DNA from: Halobacillus faecis
Lineage (GTDB): Bacteria; Bacillota; Bacilli; Bacillales; Halobacillaceae
Reading direction: 5' to 3'
Length of the DNA: 64,000 bases
Assembly: GCF_007991335.1 (NCBI RefSeq)
Contig: NZ_BJYD01000002.1
Coordinates: forward strand, 1 to 64,000
Shown here: positions 52,654-62,388 of the stretch, one piece after another
Numbering within the stretch: position 1 is the first letter of the stretch
Layout of the letters: the number at the start of each line of letters is the position of its first letter
Notes under the pieces: model-generated
The model's input: only the letters and a program-made list of their open reading frames with translations
The model's database searches: none
What the model was told of the DNA's origin: nothing
Position numbers and translations under genes: made by a program

Positions 52654-53583
52654 TTGAGAAAAATCGTCATCGGATCACGTAAAAGTAATTTAGCAATTAC
52701 CCAAACAGAATGGGTAATCGATCAGTTGAAACAGATCGATCCATCTTATGAATTTGAAATTAAGAGAATATCGACGAAAGGGGATCAAATCCTTGATGTC
52801 ACCCTCTCTAAAGTTGGGGGAAAAGGGCTCTTCATTAAAGAAATTGAACAGGCGATGTACGATGGAGAAATCGATATGGCGGTTCATAGTATGAAGGATA
52901 TGCCGGCGGTTGTTGCAGAAGGTTTGATGGTAGCGGCTGTACCAATCCGTGAAGATCACCGTGATGCCTTTGTTTCAAATGGAAACGTTGCTCTTAAAGA
53001 TCTTCCTGCTGGAGCAATCGTTGGGACGAGCAGTTTGAGACGCGGTTCTCAAATTAAGGCCGTCCGTCCAGACTTGGAAATCAAGTGGATCCGTGGAAAT
53101 ATTGACACACGCCTTCGTAAGTGTAAGGAAGAGGACTACGATGCGATTGTTCTCGCCGCTGCAGGCTTAAAACGCATGGGCTGGGATGATGACGTCGTAA
53201 CTGAATATCTTGAGCCTGATGTCTGCGTTCCTGCTGTTGGGCAGGGAGCACTGGCGATTCAATGCCGCGAGAACGATTCAGAGTTACGCGACTTCCTTAA
53301 AAAGTTAAATCATGAGTACACAGAAACAACGGTGTCTGCTGAACGTAAATTCCTTCATGATCTGAATGGAGGTTGTCAGGTTCCAATCGGTGGTTATGCC
53401 TACCGTAAAGGGGAGGAGATCGTTTTAACGGCGCTTGTCGGCACACCTGATGGAAAAACCATTTTACATGAAACGGTTTCAGGTACAGATCCCATTGAAG
53501 TTGGAAAAGAAGCAGCCGATCGTTTGAAAGCTCAAGGAGCACAGGAGATAGTGGATCGTGCTAAAGAGGAGTATGACCAATAA
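52654..53583 (+). CDS. hemC: Hydroxymethylbilane synthase (porphobilinogen deaminase)
   Basis: The 309-residue enzyme joins four porphobilinogens into hydroxymethylbilane. The dipyrromethane cofactor cysteine is C241 in [10 protein letters not shown]. The catalytic aspartate lies in KGLFIKEIE and HSMKDMPA contexts, and [11 protein letters not shown] and [11 protein letters not shown] bind substrate acetates. Translation starts at TTG 52654 after GAGGAGG; the nearby ATG is out of frame. Its stop codon shares one base with the hemD start. Confidence 0.97.
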   Translation: MRKIVIGSRKSNLAITQTEWVIDQLKQIDPSYEFEIKRISTKGDQILDVTLSKVGGKGLFIKEIEQAMYDGEIDMAVHSMKDMPAVVAEGLMVAAVPIREDHRDAFVSNGNVALKDLPAGAIVGTSSLRRGSQIKAVRPDLEIKWIRGNIDTRLRKCKEEDYDAIVLAAAGLKRMGWDDDVVTEYLEPDVCVPAVGQGALAIQCRENDSELRDFLKKLNHEYTETTVSAERKFLHDLNGGCQVPIGGYAYRKGEEIVLTALVGTPDGKTILHETVSGTDPIEVGKEAADRLKAQGAQEIVDRAKEEYDQ

Positions 53584-54347
53584 TGCAGCCATTGCAAGGG
53601 AAGAGAATTCTCGTGACGAGAGGACAGTCCCAAGCACGCTCATTTATTGAGAGAATAGAAGCAGAAGGTGGAGTTGTCTATCATGCTCCACTTCTCTCGT
53701 TCCAATTGAATGATTCTGAATCTCATCAAGAGATTTTGACACGACTTCACGACTATTCCTGGGTGTTTATCACAAGCGCGAATGGCGTGAAGTTTTTTTT
53801 CGAGCTTCTAAAAAGGTACGGCGTTAAGGTTCCACCACATCTAAAGTTTGCCATCATCGGATCAAAAACCGAGAAACGTTTAAGCGACTATGGATTTCAG
53901 GCTGATTTCATCCCTTCAAAATATCATGCATCTTCGATGGGGGAAGAGTTTCTAGCAAAAAAGCCTTTGCCTGGTCCCATTTTATACATAAGAGGGAGTC
54001 GTTCAAGAGACGCTCTTCCCCGCATGTTTGCGGACAAGGGTGTATTTTTCCATTCCATGACTGTATATGATACGCTACTAGTGGAAAGCAAAAAGCCTGA
54101 ACTCCTTACGTGGATTCAGGAAAGAAAGATTGATGCACTAACCTTTACAAGTCCGTCGACTGTCCGCGCGTTTGTGTCTATGGTCAAGGACCAAGGTGCG
54201 GAGATTCCTTGTTTTTGTATTGGTCCGACGACAGCCAATGAAGCAGAAAAATGTGGGTTTACCAACATACATGTTCCCGAACAGTTCACGATCCCCCATC
54301 TGCTGAAACAAATGACATACTATTTTTCTAACGAAGGGAAAAGATAA
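53583..54347 (+). CDS. hemD: Uroporphyrinogen-III synthase
   Basis: The 254-residue enzyme cyclises hydroxymethylbilane to uroporphyrinogen III, inverting ring D. HemD sequences vary widely, but the two-domain pattern is visible: [17 protein letters not shown] at the N-terminus, [18 protein letters not shown], and [15 protein letters not shown] with [15 protein letters not shown] in the second half. It overlaps hemC by one base and lies two bases before hemB, so translation is tightly coupled. Assignment rests on motifs and operon position. Confidence 0.93.
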   Translation: MQPLQGKRILVTRGQSQARSFIERIEAEGGVVYHAPLLSFQLNDSESHQEILTRLHDYSWVFITSANGVKFFFELLKRYGVKVPPHLKFAIIGSKTEKRLSDYGFQADFIPSKYHASSMGEEFLAKKPLPGPILYIRGSRSRDALPRMFADKGVFFHSMTVYDTLLVESKKPELLTWIQERKIDALTFTSPSTVRAFVSMVKDQGAEIPCFCIGPTTANEAEKCGFTNIHVPEQFTIPHLLKQMTYYFSNEGKR

Positions 54348-54349
54348 AT

Positions 54350-55327
54350 ATGAAAGATTTGCAGTTCAAACGCCACCGTCGCTTGCGCCGAACGGATTCT
54401 ATGAGAGCGCTTGTGAGGGAGACCCATCTTCGTACGGAAGACTTAATTTATCCGATTTTTGTTGTAGAAGGAGAAGACATCAAAAATCCTGTTGCTTCGA
54501 TGCCGGGAGTCCATCAAGTCTCCCTCGATCACTTGAACGAGGAAATGGACGAGTTGGTAAGTTTGGATATTAAATCCGTTATTGTCTTTGGTGTACCAGC
54601 AGAAAAAGACGATGTAGGAAGTCAAGCCTATCATGAGGAAGGGATTGTGCAACGCGCCATCCGTCAAATCAAAAAAGATTTTCCTTCCTTAACCGTGATC
54701 GCTGATACGTGTCTATGTCAGTACACCGATCATGGTCATTGTGGAATTGTCCGTGATGGGGATATTGCCAATGATGAGTCTTTGACTTACATTACGAAAA
54801 CGGCCATCACACAAGCAGAAGCAGGAGCAGATATCATTGCCCCATCGAACATGATGGATGGTTTTGTTGCGGCTATTCGTCAGGGGCTTGATGAAGCTGG
54901 CTTCAGCCATATCCCAGTTATGTCTTACGCGGTTAAATATGCTTCTTCTTTCTATGGTCCATTCCGTGATGCGGCCCACAGCTCCCCTCAATTTGGTGAC
55001 CGCCGTGCCTACCAGATGGATCCAGCGAACCGTCTGGAAGCATTAAGGGAGGCAGAATCAGATGTTGAGGAAGGCGCGGATTTCTTGATTGTTAAACCAG
55101 CTCTGGCTTATCTTGACATTATGCGTGAAGTGAAAGATCGTTTCAATTTGCCATTGGTCGCCTACAATGTCAGTGGTGAATATTCTATGATCAAAGCAGC
55201 AGCCCAAAATGGCTGGGTCAATGAAGAAGAGATCGTTCTTGAAAAGCTGACCTCTATGAAGCGAGCAGGCGCGGACCTCATCATTACTTATTTTGCAAAA
55301 GATGCGGCTCGTTATTTAAATCAATAA
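54350..55327 (+). CDS. hemB: Delta-aminolevulinic acid dehydratase (porphobilinogen synthase)
   Basis: The 325-residue enzyme condenses two 5-aminolevulinates to porphobilinogen. The zinc-type cysteines are in [15 protein letters not shown]. The two active-site lysines lie in [15 protein letters not shown] and [28 protein letters not shown] and [13 protein letters not shown] are also conserved. Cytosolic octamer in the family. It starts two bases after hemD; hemL follows 24 bases later. Confidence 0.97.
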   Translation: MKDLQFKRHRRLRRTDSMRALVRETHLRTEDLIYPIFVVEGEDIKNPVASMPGVHQVSLDHLNEEMDELVSLDIKSVIVFGVPAEKDDVGSQAYHEEGIVQRAIRQIKKDFPSLTVIADTCLCQYTDHGHCGIVRDGDIANDESLTYITKTAITQAEAGADIIAPSNMMDGFVAAIRQGLDEAGFSHIPVMSYAVKYASSFYGPFRDAAHSSPQFGDRRAYQMDPANRLEALREAESDVEEGADFLIVKPALAYLDIMREVKDRFNLPLVAYNVSGEYSMIKAAAQNGWVNEEEIVLEKLTSMKRAGADLIITYFAKDAARYLNQ

Positions 55328-55351
55328 CGCGGACAGAAAGGGTGTCGTATA

Positions 55352-56644
55352 ATGAAAACATTTGATCGTTCAAAGCAAGCTTATACAAAAGCAGTAGAAT
55401 TAATGCCGGGTGGAGTGAACTCCCCTGTACGCGCATTTAAATCTGTCCAGATGGACCCGATTTTTATGGAAAAGGGTGCAGGTTCTAAACTCTATGACCT
55501 CGATGGCAACGAGTATATCGATTATGTTTTGAGCTTTGGTCCATTAATTTTAGGCCATGCCGATGAAAAGGTGACAGAAGCCTTAACTAAAGTGACAGCG
55601 AATGGTACGAGCTTCGGTGCTCCTACTGAAATGGAGAACAAATTGGCATCCCTTGTCAAAGAACGAGTACCCTCTATTGAGATGCTCCGTATGGTGAACT
55701 CAGGAACAGAAGCAACAATGAGTGCCCTTCGTGTGGCTCGCGGGTACACAGGCCGGGATAAAATCTTGAAGTTTGAAGGGAATTATCATGGCCATGGAGA
55801 CTCCTTGCTGATCAAAGCAGGCTCTGGCGTAGCCACTCTTGGACTGCCGGACTCTCCTGGTGTACCGGAATCTATTGCACAAAATACGATTACCGTCCCT
55901 TACAATGACTTAGAAAGCGTTCGTTATGTTTTCGAAGAGTTTGGAGACGATTTGGCCGCTGTCATTATTGAGCCTGTCTCTGGCAACATGGGTGTCGTCC
56001 CACCAAACGAAGGCTTCTTGCAAGAGCTGAGGAAAATGACAGAAAACAATGGAACGGTCCTCATCTTTGATGAAGTGATGACTGGCTTCCGTGTTGGTTA
56101 CTACAGTGCTCAGGGCCACTTTGATGTGACGCCTGACATGACTTGTCTTGGTAAAGTAATTGGAGGCGGTCTCCCAGTAGGAGCCTATGGTGGAAAGCGG
56201 GAAATTATGGAACGGGTCGCTCCCGTCGGTGATATCTATCAAGCAGGTACGCTTTCTGGAAACCCACTCGCAATGACGGCAGGTTTCGAAACGATTTCTG
56301 CAATGACGGAAGAAGCGTATGCTGCCATCAACAAAAAAGTAGACCGCTTAATTGAAGGTTACGAGCAAGCCGCTGAAAAGCACAACATTCCACTGACAGT
56401 GAACCGGGCAGGTTCCATGGTCGGTTTCTTCTTTACGAACGAACCTGTAACGAACTTTGAAACAGCCAACCAATCAGACTTGGAATTATTCACACGTTAT
56501 TTCCAAGGAATGATTGAAGAAGGGGTGTATTTGCCGCCTTCTCAATTTGAAGGGCTGTTCTTATCTGTTAAACATACGGATGAAGATATCGAGAAAACGA
56601 TTCAAGCGGCTGAGATAGTCTTTTCACAAATGAAAGCGAAATAA
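55352..56644 (+). CDS. hemL: Glutamate-1-semialdehyde 2,1-aminomutase
   Basis: The 430-residue PLP enzyme converts glutamate-1-semialdehyde to 5-aminolevulinate. PLP lysine lies in [63 protein letters not shown] and [12 protein letters not shown] are diagnostic and separate it from other class III transaminases. It closes the hemAXCDBL operon, followed by a perfect hairpin. All heme genes up to uroporphyrinogen III are therefore present in one unit. Confidence 0.97.
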   Translation: MKTFDRSKQAYTKAVELMPGGVNSPVRAFKSVQMDPIFMEKGAGSKLYDLDGNEYIDYVLSFGPLILGHADEKVTEALTKVTANGTSFGAPTEMENKLASLVKERVPSIEMLRMVNSGTEATMSALRVARGYTGRDKILKFEGNYHGHGDSLLIKAGSGVATLGLPDSPGVPESIAQNTITVPYNDLESVRYVFEEFGDDLAAVIIEPVSGNMGVVPPNEGFLQELRKMTENNGTVLIFDEVMTGFRVGYYSAQGHFDVTPDMTCLGKVIGGGLPVGAYGGKREIMERVAPVGDIYQAGTLSGNPLAMTAGFETISAMTEEAYAAINKKVDRLIEGYEQAAEKHNIPLTVNRAGSMVGFFFTNEPVTNFETANQSDLELFTRYFQGMIEEGVYLPPSQFEGLFLSVKHTDEDIEKTIQAAEIVFSQMKAK

Positions 56645-56646
56645 TT

Positions 56647-56677
56647 AAAGCGCATGGGGGATGCCCCATGCGCTTTC
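56647..56677 (+). terminator. Terminator of the hem operon
   Basis: AAAGCGCATGGGG (56647-56659) pairs with CCCCATGCGCTTT (56664-56676). The T-tract is short. Confidence 0.85.
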
Positions 56678-56682
56678 GTTAT

Positions 56683-56710
56683 GTATATTACTTTAACTCT
56701 CGCATAAGGT
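56683..56710 (+). promoter_or_regulatory. Candidate sigma-E promoter of spoVID
   Basis: GTATATT (56683-56689), 13-base spacer, CATAAGGT (56703-56710) fits the mother-cell sigma-E pattern (kmATATT, N13-14, CATA...T). spoVID is a known sigma-E gene. Confidence 0.6.
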
Positions 56711-56755
56711 GATAATAGAGAAAAGTGTTTATTACCTTAGGGAGGGGACCGAACT

Positions 56756-57733
56756 TTGCAAAACAAACAAAATGTATTTTCCTTTTATTTAGATGAATCC
56801 ATATGGTTCAAGGAAGGACAGGGCGTTCGAGAGTTAATCGGTATATCATTAGAACCTGAAATTACTATTGAAGAGCTTGGAGATGAGGTCCGTTTGAAAG
56901 GGACCGTCGATCTTGCAGGCGAATACATTCCAACGGGAAGCCAGGATGCACAGGATGAGAGTCCTCTTGCACCTTCTGTTCGAACCATGGATGTAGTTGA
57001 ACCATTAGAAGAAGGGATTCATACATTTAACCATTCTTTTCCGGTAGAAATCACTGTGCCTTTAGAAAGAGTATCAAATTTAGAAGATGTGCTAATTGAC
57101 ATTGAAAGTTTTGATTACGAACTTCCAGCTAATCGTCAGCTTCGTCTTCATGCCCATGTAAACATTAACGGGCTGGAAGAAAAACAACAGGAAGCGTCAA
57201 ATGAACCAACGTTCGATGAATCAGCAACGGTTGGTCCTGTCAATTTCCAACAAGAAAGTGCAAAGGAATCTCCTGTAATCCCGGAACGGGAAGCGCCTAT
57301 TTTCCGAATCAATGAAGAAGAGCAGAAAGAAGAAGAGGACGACGGAAGATGGTTTTACAAAAAATCTCAAAGCTTTCCCGAGTTTTTCGGTCATGCACAG
57401 GAAAACGTTCATGCTGCACCTGAAGAGCCTTCTTATGATAGTAGTGAATGGGGCGAGGTTAGTGTAGAAGAAGTGGAGGAGTCCAGCAGCGAGGAATCCG
57501 ATCAGGAAAGTGCACAGGCACCTGGTGGAATGGACGGCATCAAACAAATTTTTAAACACCTGTTCCCGAACAGAGAGGACACGTACACACAGATGAAAAT
57601 GTACATTGCCCAGGAAGAAGAAACGTTGTCGTCCATAGCAGAAAAGTATGAGGTATCTGTGAAACAATTAGAACGAGTCAACGATTATAAAGACGATGTT
57701 TCACCTGGGCAGATTGTGTATATTCCGAACTAA
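56756..57733 (+). CDS. spoVID: Stage VI sporulation protein D (SpoVID), coat morphogenetic protein
   Basis: The 325-residue protein has the conserved N-terminal domain (about 8-130, FYLDESIWFKEGQGVRELIG and SHSFPVEITVP-like NHSFPVEITVPLERV), a long acidic, low-complexity middle (about 140-265) and a C-terminal LysM domain (about 280-325, LSSIAEKYEVSVKQLERVND). SpoVID moves coat proteins around the spore and binds SafA and SpoIVA; a region near the C-terminus binds lipid II in B. subtilis. Translation starts at TTG 56756 with GGAGGGG upstream. A sigma-E-like promoter precedes it. Confidence 0.92.
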   Translation: MQNKQNVFSFYLDESIWFKEGQGVRELIGISLEPEITIEELGDEVRLKGTVDLAGEYIPTGSQDAQDESPLAPSVRTMDVVEPLEEGIHTFNHSFPVEITVPLERVSNLEDVLIDIESFDYELPANRQLRLHAHVNINGLEEKQQEASNEPTFDESATVGPVNFQQESAKESPVIPEREAPIFRINEEEQKEEEDDGRWFYKKSQSFPEFFGHAQENVHAAPEEPSYDSSEWGEVSVEEVEESSSEESDQESAQAPGGMDGIKQIFKHLFPNREDTYTQMKMYIAQEEETLSSIAEKYEVSVKQLERVNDYKDDVSPGQIVYIPN

Positions 57734-57918
57734 ATCCATTTATATTTGAAAGCGAGATACAAACCGAGGACCAATCCGAGTAGGAAGATATCGAACGTAG
57801 TCGGGAAGATGATGGTGCGCAGCGCCTGAAAAATAACGATAGGAAGCAAAGATTTTTCAATGACAAACAACCATGTTCTGCACCAAGGGGGCAGACGATA
57901 TCGATACAAACGACTCAT
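57730..57918 (-). CDS. Putative 62-residue membrane protein
   Basis: ATG at 57918 has AGAGG eight bases upstream on the minus strand. The protein starts MSRLYRYRLPPWCRTW, then has two hydrophobic stretches (SLLPIVIFQALRTIIF and FDIFLLGLVLGLYLAF) and ends KYKWI. It overlaps the spoVID stop by four bases, tail to tail. I recognise no family. In B. subtilis ysxE occupies the place after spoVID; this is not YsxE. Confidence 0.6.
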   Translation of the reverse strand: MSRLYRYRLPPWCRTWLFVIEKSLLPIVIFQALRTIIFPTTFDIFLLGLVLGLYLAFKYKWI

Positions 57919-57950
57919 AAAAAGCACCTCTTTTCATAGGAGGGTAATGG

Positions 57951-57985
57951 CTCCTGGGCAATCTGCTCAGGGGTTTTCGCCTTTT
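57951..57985 (+). terminator. Terminator-like hairpin upstream of the valS leader
   Basis: CCTGGGCA (57953-57960) pairs with TGCTCAGG (57964-57971), followed by GGTTTT and a later T5. There is no plus-strand gene directly before it, so its role is uncertain. Confidence 0.4.
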
Positions 57986-58043
57986 TCTTTGATGTAGTTG
58001 ACTAAATGCCTCTTTTTTATATACAATATGTAATATAGTCTTT

Positions 58044-58298
58044 ATACGTGAAATGCTTAGATAGGGAAGAGTACATAAACAGTCCTTCAGAGAGGAAAAC
58101 AAATGGTGAGAGTTTTCCAGGAATCCTGTTCATGGAAGGTCGCCCTTGATGCAGCTTCTTTGAACAATGAGTAGGAGAAGCCGGTTAGAAGCCGTTATTT
58201 TTATTTAAGTGTACAGGAATGACTTCCTGTAAATTAAAGGTGGTACCACGGAAATGAACCCTTTCGTCCTTTTTGAGGATGAAAGGGTTTTTTATTTT
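58044..58298 (+). ncRNA. T-box leader of valS (tRNA-Val sensing)
   Basis: The T-box AAAGGTGGTACCACGG lies at 58236-58251. Stem I begins near GATAGGGAAGAGTAC (about 58058). A GTC at 58139-58141 is a plausible valine specifier. The terminator pairs AACCCTTTCGTCC with GGATGAAAGGGTT and ends in T6. Uncharged tRNA-Val should prevent termination and raise valS expression. Confidence 0.92.
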
Positions 58299-58327
58299 TA
58301 TAAAGAGAATAAAAGGAGGAAGATCAC

Positions 58328-60970
58328 ATGGATCAACAAGATCTTTCAATGCCTACAAAGTATGATCCGGCCGCTGTTGAAAAGGACCGGTATCAGTACT
58401 GGGTAGATGGTAAATTTTTTGAAGCTACAGGAGATAAAAACAAGGAACCTTATACAATCGTCATTCCACCGCCGAACGTAACAGGGAAGCTGCACCTCGG
58501 TCATGCGTGGGACACGACATTACAGGATATCCTGACACGTGTGAAGCGGATGCAGGGCTATGATGTACTATGGCTTCCAGGCATGGACCATGCGGGGATT
58601 GCTACACAAGCAAAAGTGGATGCGAAACTTCGTGAAGAAGGCATCTCCCGTCATGACCTCGGCCGTGAAAAATTCCTCGAAAAATCGTGGGAGTGGAAGC
58701 ATGAGTATGCGAAATTCATTCGTGCCCAGTGGGAAAAACTCGGGCTTGGACTGGACTATTCTCGTGAACGTTTTACTCTTGATGAGGGTCTTTCTGAAGC
58801 GGTTAAAGAAGTGTTTGTCACCCTTTATGAGAAAGGTCTGATTTACCGAGGAGAGTACATCATCAACTGGGACCCTGCCACCCAAACCGCTTTGTCTGAT
58901 ATTGAAGTGGAGTATAAAGATGTGCAAGGTGCCTTTTACCATATGCGCTACCCATTGAAAGATGAAGAAGGCACGATTGAGATTGCGACGACACGTCCGG
59001 AGACGATGCTTGGGGATACAGCCATTGCGGTGCACCCGGAAGATGATCGCTACAAGCACCTGATCGGTAAAAAAGCGATTCTGCCGATTGTCGGCCGTGA
59101 AATCGAAATTGTAGCTGATGATTATGTCGATATGGAGTTTGGTTCTGGTGCTGTGAAAATTACTCCAGCGCACGACCCTAACGACTTTGAGATCGGTAAC
59201 CGTCACAACTTGGAACGAATCCTTGTTATGAATGAAGACGGAACGATGAATGAGAACGCCGGCAAGTACAAAGGCATGGATCGTTTTGAATGCCGGAAAC
59301 AAATCGTGAAGGATTTACAAGCGGACGGTGTTCTCTTTGAAATCGAAGAACACATGCACTCGGTTGGTCACTCTGAGCGAAGCGGGGCAGTCGTTGAACC
59401 TTATCTTTCCACACAATGGTTTGTTGATATGAAACCACTTGCTGATGCTTCCATCGATTTGCAAAAGGGAGACGATCAAGTACAGTTTGTCCCGGATCGA
59501 TTTGAAAAGCCATATCTACACTGGATGGAGAATACAAGAGATTGGTGTATTTCCAGACAATTATGGTGGGGTCACCGTATACCAGCCTGGTACCATAAAG
59601 AAACTGGCGAAGTATATGTGGGCAAGGAAGAACCGAAAGATCCAGAAAACTGGAAGCAGGATGAAGATGTGCTTGATACTTGGTTCTCCTCCGCCCTCTG
59701 GCCTTTCTCGACAATGGGGTGGCCAGATGAAAATAGTGAAGATTATAAGCGCTACTTCCCAACCAATGTACTCGTTACAGGATATGACATCATTGGCTTC
59801 TGGGTTAGCCGTATGATTTTCCAATCGCTTGAATTTACGAATGAGCGTCCATTTAATGATGTTCTTATTCACGGACTTGTTCGTGATGCAGAAGGACGTA
59901 AGATGAGTAAATCGCTTGGAAATGGTGTCGATCCGATGGATGTCATCGATAAATACGGGGCCGATTCTCTTCGTTATTTCTTGTCCACAGGATCATCTCC
60001 TGGTCAGGACTTGCGCTTCCACTGGGAGAAGGTAGAATCAACGTGGAACTTTGCTAATAAGATCTGGAACGCTTCTCGTTTTGCCTTGATGAACATGGGT
60101 GATTTGAAATATGAAGATATTGATATCACTGGTGAAAAATCAGTAGCTGATCAATGGATTTTGACTCGTCTCAACCAAACCATTGAGCATGTGACAACAA
60201 ACATTGATAAATATGAATTCGGGGAAGCTGGCCGTCACCTTTACAACTTCATTTGGGATGACTTCTGTGATTGGTATATTGAAATGGCGAAGCTGCCATT
60301 GTATGGAGAAGACGAAGGGCGTATCCATACGACCCGTTCCATTCTTGCGTACACACTCGATCAGACGATGCGGATGCTTCATCCATTTATGCCTTTCATT
60401 ACAGAAGAAATCTGGCAGCACCTTCCTCATGAAGGTGAGTCCATTACCCAGGCATCATGGCCGGTGGTAAGGGAAGATTTCCATAATGAAGAAGCGGTGG
60501 AAGAGATGAATCGTCTTGTTTCCATCATCCGTTCTGTTCGTAATATCCGCTCAGAAGTGGATACACCGATGTCCAAAGAGATCCAGCTGATGATCCAGGC
60601 AAAAGACGATGCGATCGTCAATGAACTTGAGAAGAACCGCGACTATTTAGAGAGGTTCTGCAACCCTAGTGAATTGACGATTGCCACAGACTTGCAGGCC
60701 CCTGAAAAAGCGATGTCTGCTGTCATTACAGGAGCGGAATTGTATCTTCCATTAGCTGGCTTGATCAATATCGAAGATGAAATCAAGCGTCTTGAGAACG
60801 AATGGAAGAAATGGGATCAGGAAGTCACACGTGTTCAAAAGAAACTTTCCAATGAAGGTTTCGTAAGTAAAGCCCCAGAACATGTCGTTGAAGAAGAACG
60901 CAAAAAAGAAACAGACTACCTGGATAAGCGTGCTAAAGTAGAAGCGCGAATCAAAGAGTTAAAAGCATAA
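58328..60970 (+). CDS. valS: Valyl-tRNA synthetase
   Basis: The 880-residue class I synthetase charges tRNA-Val. The HIGH motif reads [15 protein letters not shown] (near residue 45), and KMSKS appears as [11 protein letters not shown] (near 525). The CP1 editing domain (about 200-330, [19 protein letters not shown]) hydrolyses Thr-tRNA-Val. The anticodon domain follows, and the C-terminal coiled coil (about 810-880, [19 protein letters not shown]) completes the family length. AAAGGAGG precedes the ATG. Controlled by the T-box upstream. Confidence 0.97.
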   Translation: MDQQDLSMPTKYDPAAVEKDRYQYWVDGKFFEATGDKNKEPYTIVIPPPNVTGKLHLGHAWDTTLQDILTRVKRMQGYDVLWLPGMDHAGIATQAKVDAKLREEGISRHDLGREKFLEKSWEWKHEYAKFIRAQWEKLGLGLDYSRERFTLDEGLSEAVKEVFVTLYEKGLIYRGEYIINWDPATQTALSDIEVEYKDVQGAFYHMRYPLKDEEGTIEIATTRPETMLGDTAIAVHPEDDRYKHLIGKKAILPIVGREIEIVADDYVDMEFGSGAVKITPAHDPNDFEIGNRHNLERILVMNEDGTMNENAGKYKGMDRFECRKQIVKDLQADGVLFEIEEHMHSVGHSERSGAVVEPYLSTQWFVDMKPLADASIDLQKGDDQVQFVPDRFEKPYLHWMENTRDWCISRQLWWGHRIPAWYHKETGEVYVGKEEPKDPENWKQDEDVLDTWFSSALWPFSTMGWPDENSEDYKRYFPTNVLVTGYDIIGFWVSRMIFQSLEFTNERPFNDVLIHGLVRDAEGRKMSKSLGNGVDPMDVIDKYGADSLRYFLSTGSSPGQDLRFHWEKVESTWNFANKIWNASRFALMNMGDLKYEDIDITGEKSVADQWILTRLNQTIEHVTTNIDKYEFGEAGRHLYNFIWDDFCDWYIEMAKLPLYGEDEGRIHTTRSILAYTLDQTMRMLHPFMPFITEEIWQHLPHEGESITQASWPVVREDFHNEEAVEEMNRLVSIIRSVRNIRSEVDTPMSKEIQLMIQAKDDAIVNELEKNRDYLERFCNPSELTIATDLQAPEKAMSAVITGAELYLPLAGLINIEDEIKRLENEWKKWDQEVTRVQKKLSNEGFVSKAPEHVVEEERKKETDYLDKRAKVEARIKELKA

Positions 60971-60977
60971 TGGAGGA

Positions 60978-61009
60978 GGAGGGTATTCTACGGAGTACTC
61001 TCCTTTTTT
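60978..61009 (+). terminator. Intrinsic terminator after valS
   Basis: GGAGGGTATTC (60978-60988) pairs with GAGTACTCTCC (60993-61003) with two G-U pairs and a TACG loop, then T6. Confidence 0.9.
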
Positions 61010-61027
61010 GAAAAGAGGGAATAGAAC

Positions 61028-62326
61028 ATGCAGTATGAGGAAGCCATTGATTGGATTCACTCCAGAGAGAAATTTAAAGTGAAGCCAGGTTTGAAGCGGA
61101 TGGAATGGATGATGGAGAGGCTCGATCACCCAGAGAAAAAATTCAAAGCTGTTCATATCGCAGGAACGAACGGAAAAGGGTCCACCCTCTCTTTTCTTCG
61201 GCATATCCTTCAACAGCAAGGGATGTCTGTTGGCACCTTCACTTCTCCTTACATAGAGAAGTTTAATGAGCGAATCAGTGTGGATGGCCAAGCTATTCCA
61301 GATAAAGTTTTGGCTGAATTAGCTTTTAGAGTCAAACCTCTATCTGAAGAATTAAAACAAACGTCTTTAGGTGAACCTACAGAATTTGAAATTATAACAG
61401 CCATGGCCATGTTGTATTTTTCTGAGGCTTCCCTTGATTTTGTGATCATTGAAACAGGTTTGGGAGGAAGGTTTGATTCAACGAATATCCTAACTCCTGT
61501 TCTATCCGTTATTACGAATATTGGACATGATCATATGAATGTTCTTGGGTCTACAATTGAAGAAATCGCTGAAGAAAAAGCGGGGATCATCAAGCCTTCC
61601 ATCCCTGTAGTTACTGCGGTTAAGCAGCAGGAAGCCATAAATATGATTACCAACAAAGCAAGGTCATGTCATTCAAAGATGTTCAGACTTGGAGATGATT
61701 TTGATGTCGTCCATCAGGATAGCAGGAAGGAAGGCGAGAAGTTTGTTTTCTCAAATGAATCGTTCCATTCTCAGGCCTATGTAAGTCCAATGAAAGGACC
61801 TCATCAGGTAGAAAATGCGGCTTTAGCTATTCAATCTGCAGAAGTGTTAAGGTCTCTTGGGGTTCAAATAGACCGAAGTCTTTATGAAAAAGGAATTGCA
61901 TCTACCCGATGGCCCGCGAGGTTCGAGAAAATGAAGGACAAGCCTTTGACGATTATAGATGGCGCTCATAATGAAGAGGGGACGAGTGCTCTTGTTGAAA
62001 CGGTGAAGCGTCATTACTCTGGCAAGTATATTGTTCTCGTTTATTCTGCACTGGAAGACAAGCCTGTGAAAAAAATGTTAAGACAGCTGGAGAGTGTTGT
62101 CGACAAAGCTTATATGACAACTTTTGAATTTCCGAGAGCTTTAAAAGGCCATGAGCTTGCTGAGTACTCTCCGATTAAAGAGACAATCGCTGTTGAAGAT
62201 TTCAGGCAGGCCATTCGTAACGCCTCTATCGATGTTGGAGAAGAGGGTATCCTGCTTATTACGGGATCGCTGTATTTTATTTCCCAGGCGAGGAAATATT
62301 TTGAATGTAATGAAAATTTATGCTAG
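61028..62326 (+). CDS. folC: Folylpolyglutamate synthase/dihydrofolate synthase
   Basis: The 432-residue Mur-ligase-like enzyme adds glutamates to folates. The ATP-binding P-loop is HIAGTNGKGSTLSFL (about residues 40-53), the omega loop ETGLGGRFDSTN follows near 140, then NIGHDHMNVLGSTIEEIAEEKAGIIK and WPARFEKM. The C-terminal domain starts near 295. It follows valS after a terminator, with the same order as in B. subtilis. AAGAGGG is the ribosome site. The diguanylate cyclase gene begins 63 bases after its stop. Confidence 0.95.
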   Translation: MQYEEAIDWIHSREKFKVKPGLKRMEWMMERLDHPEKKFKAVHIAGTNGKGSTLSFLRHILQQQGMSVGTFTSPYIEKFNERISVDGQAIPDKVLAELAFRVKPLSEELKQTSLGEPTEFEIITAMAMLYFSEASLDFVIIETGLGGRFDSTNILTPVLSVITNIGHDHMNVLGSTIEEIAEEKAGIIKPSIPVVTAVKQQEAINMITNKARSCHSKMFRLGDDFDVVHQDSRKEGEKFVFSNESFHSQAYVSPMKGPHQVENAALAIQSAEVLRSLGVQIDRSLYEKGIASTRWPARFEKMKDKPLTIIDGAHNEEGTSALVETVKRHYSGKYIVLVYSALEDKPVKKMLRQLESVVDKAYMTTFEFPRALKGHELAEYSPIKETIAVEDFRQAIRNASIDVGEEGILLITGSLYFISQARKYFECNENLC

Positions 62327-62388
62327 TATAGGAATGTTCTGAATATTCTTTTGGTTAATAGTATAGGTCCTTGGGGCGGGGTGGTAGG

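Noticed and set aside
57947-57997. A 16-codon ORF before the valS T-box, considered as a leader peptide
   Set aside because: The GGAGGG lies only two bases from the ATG and the T-box already explains regulation. The hairpin inside is more likely the signal.
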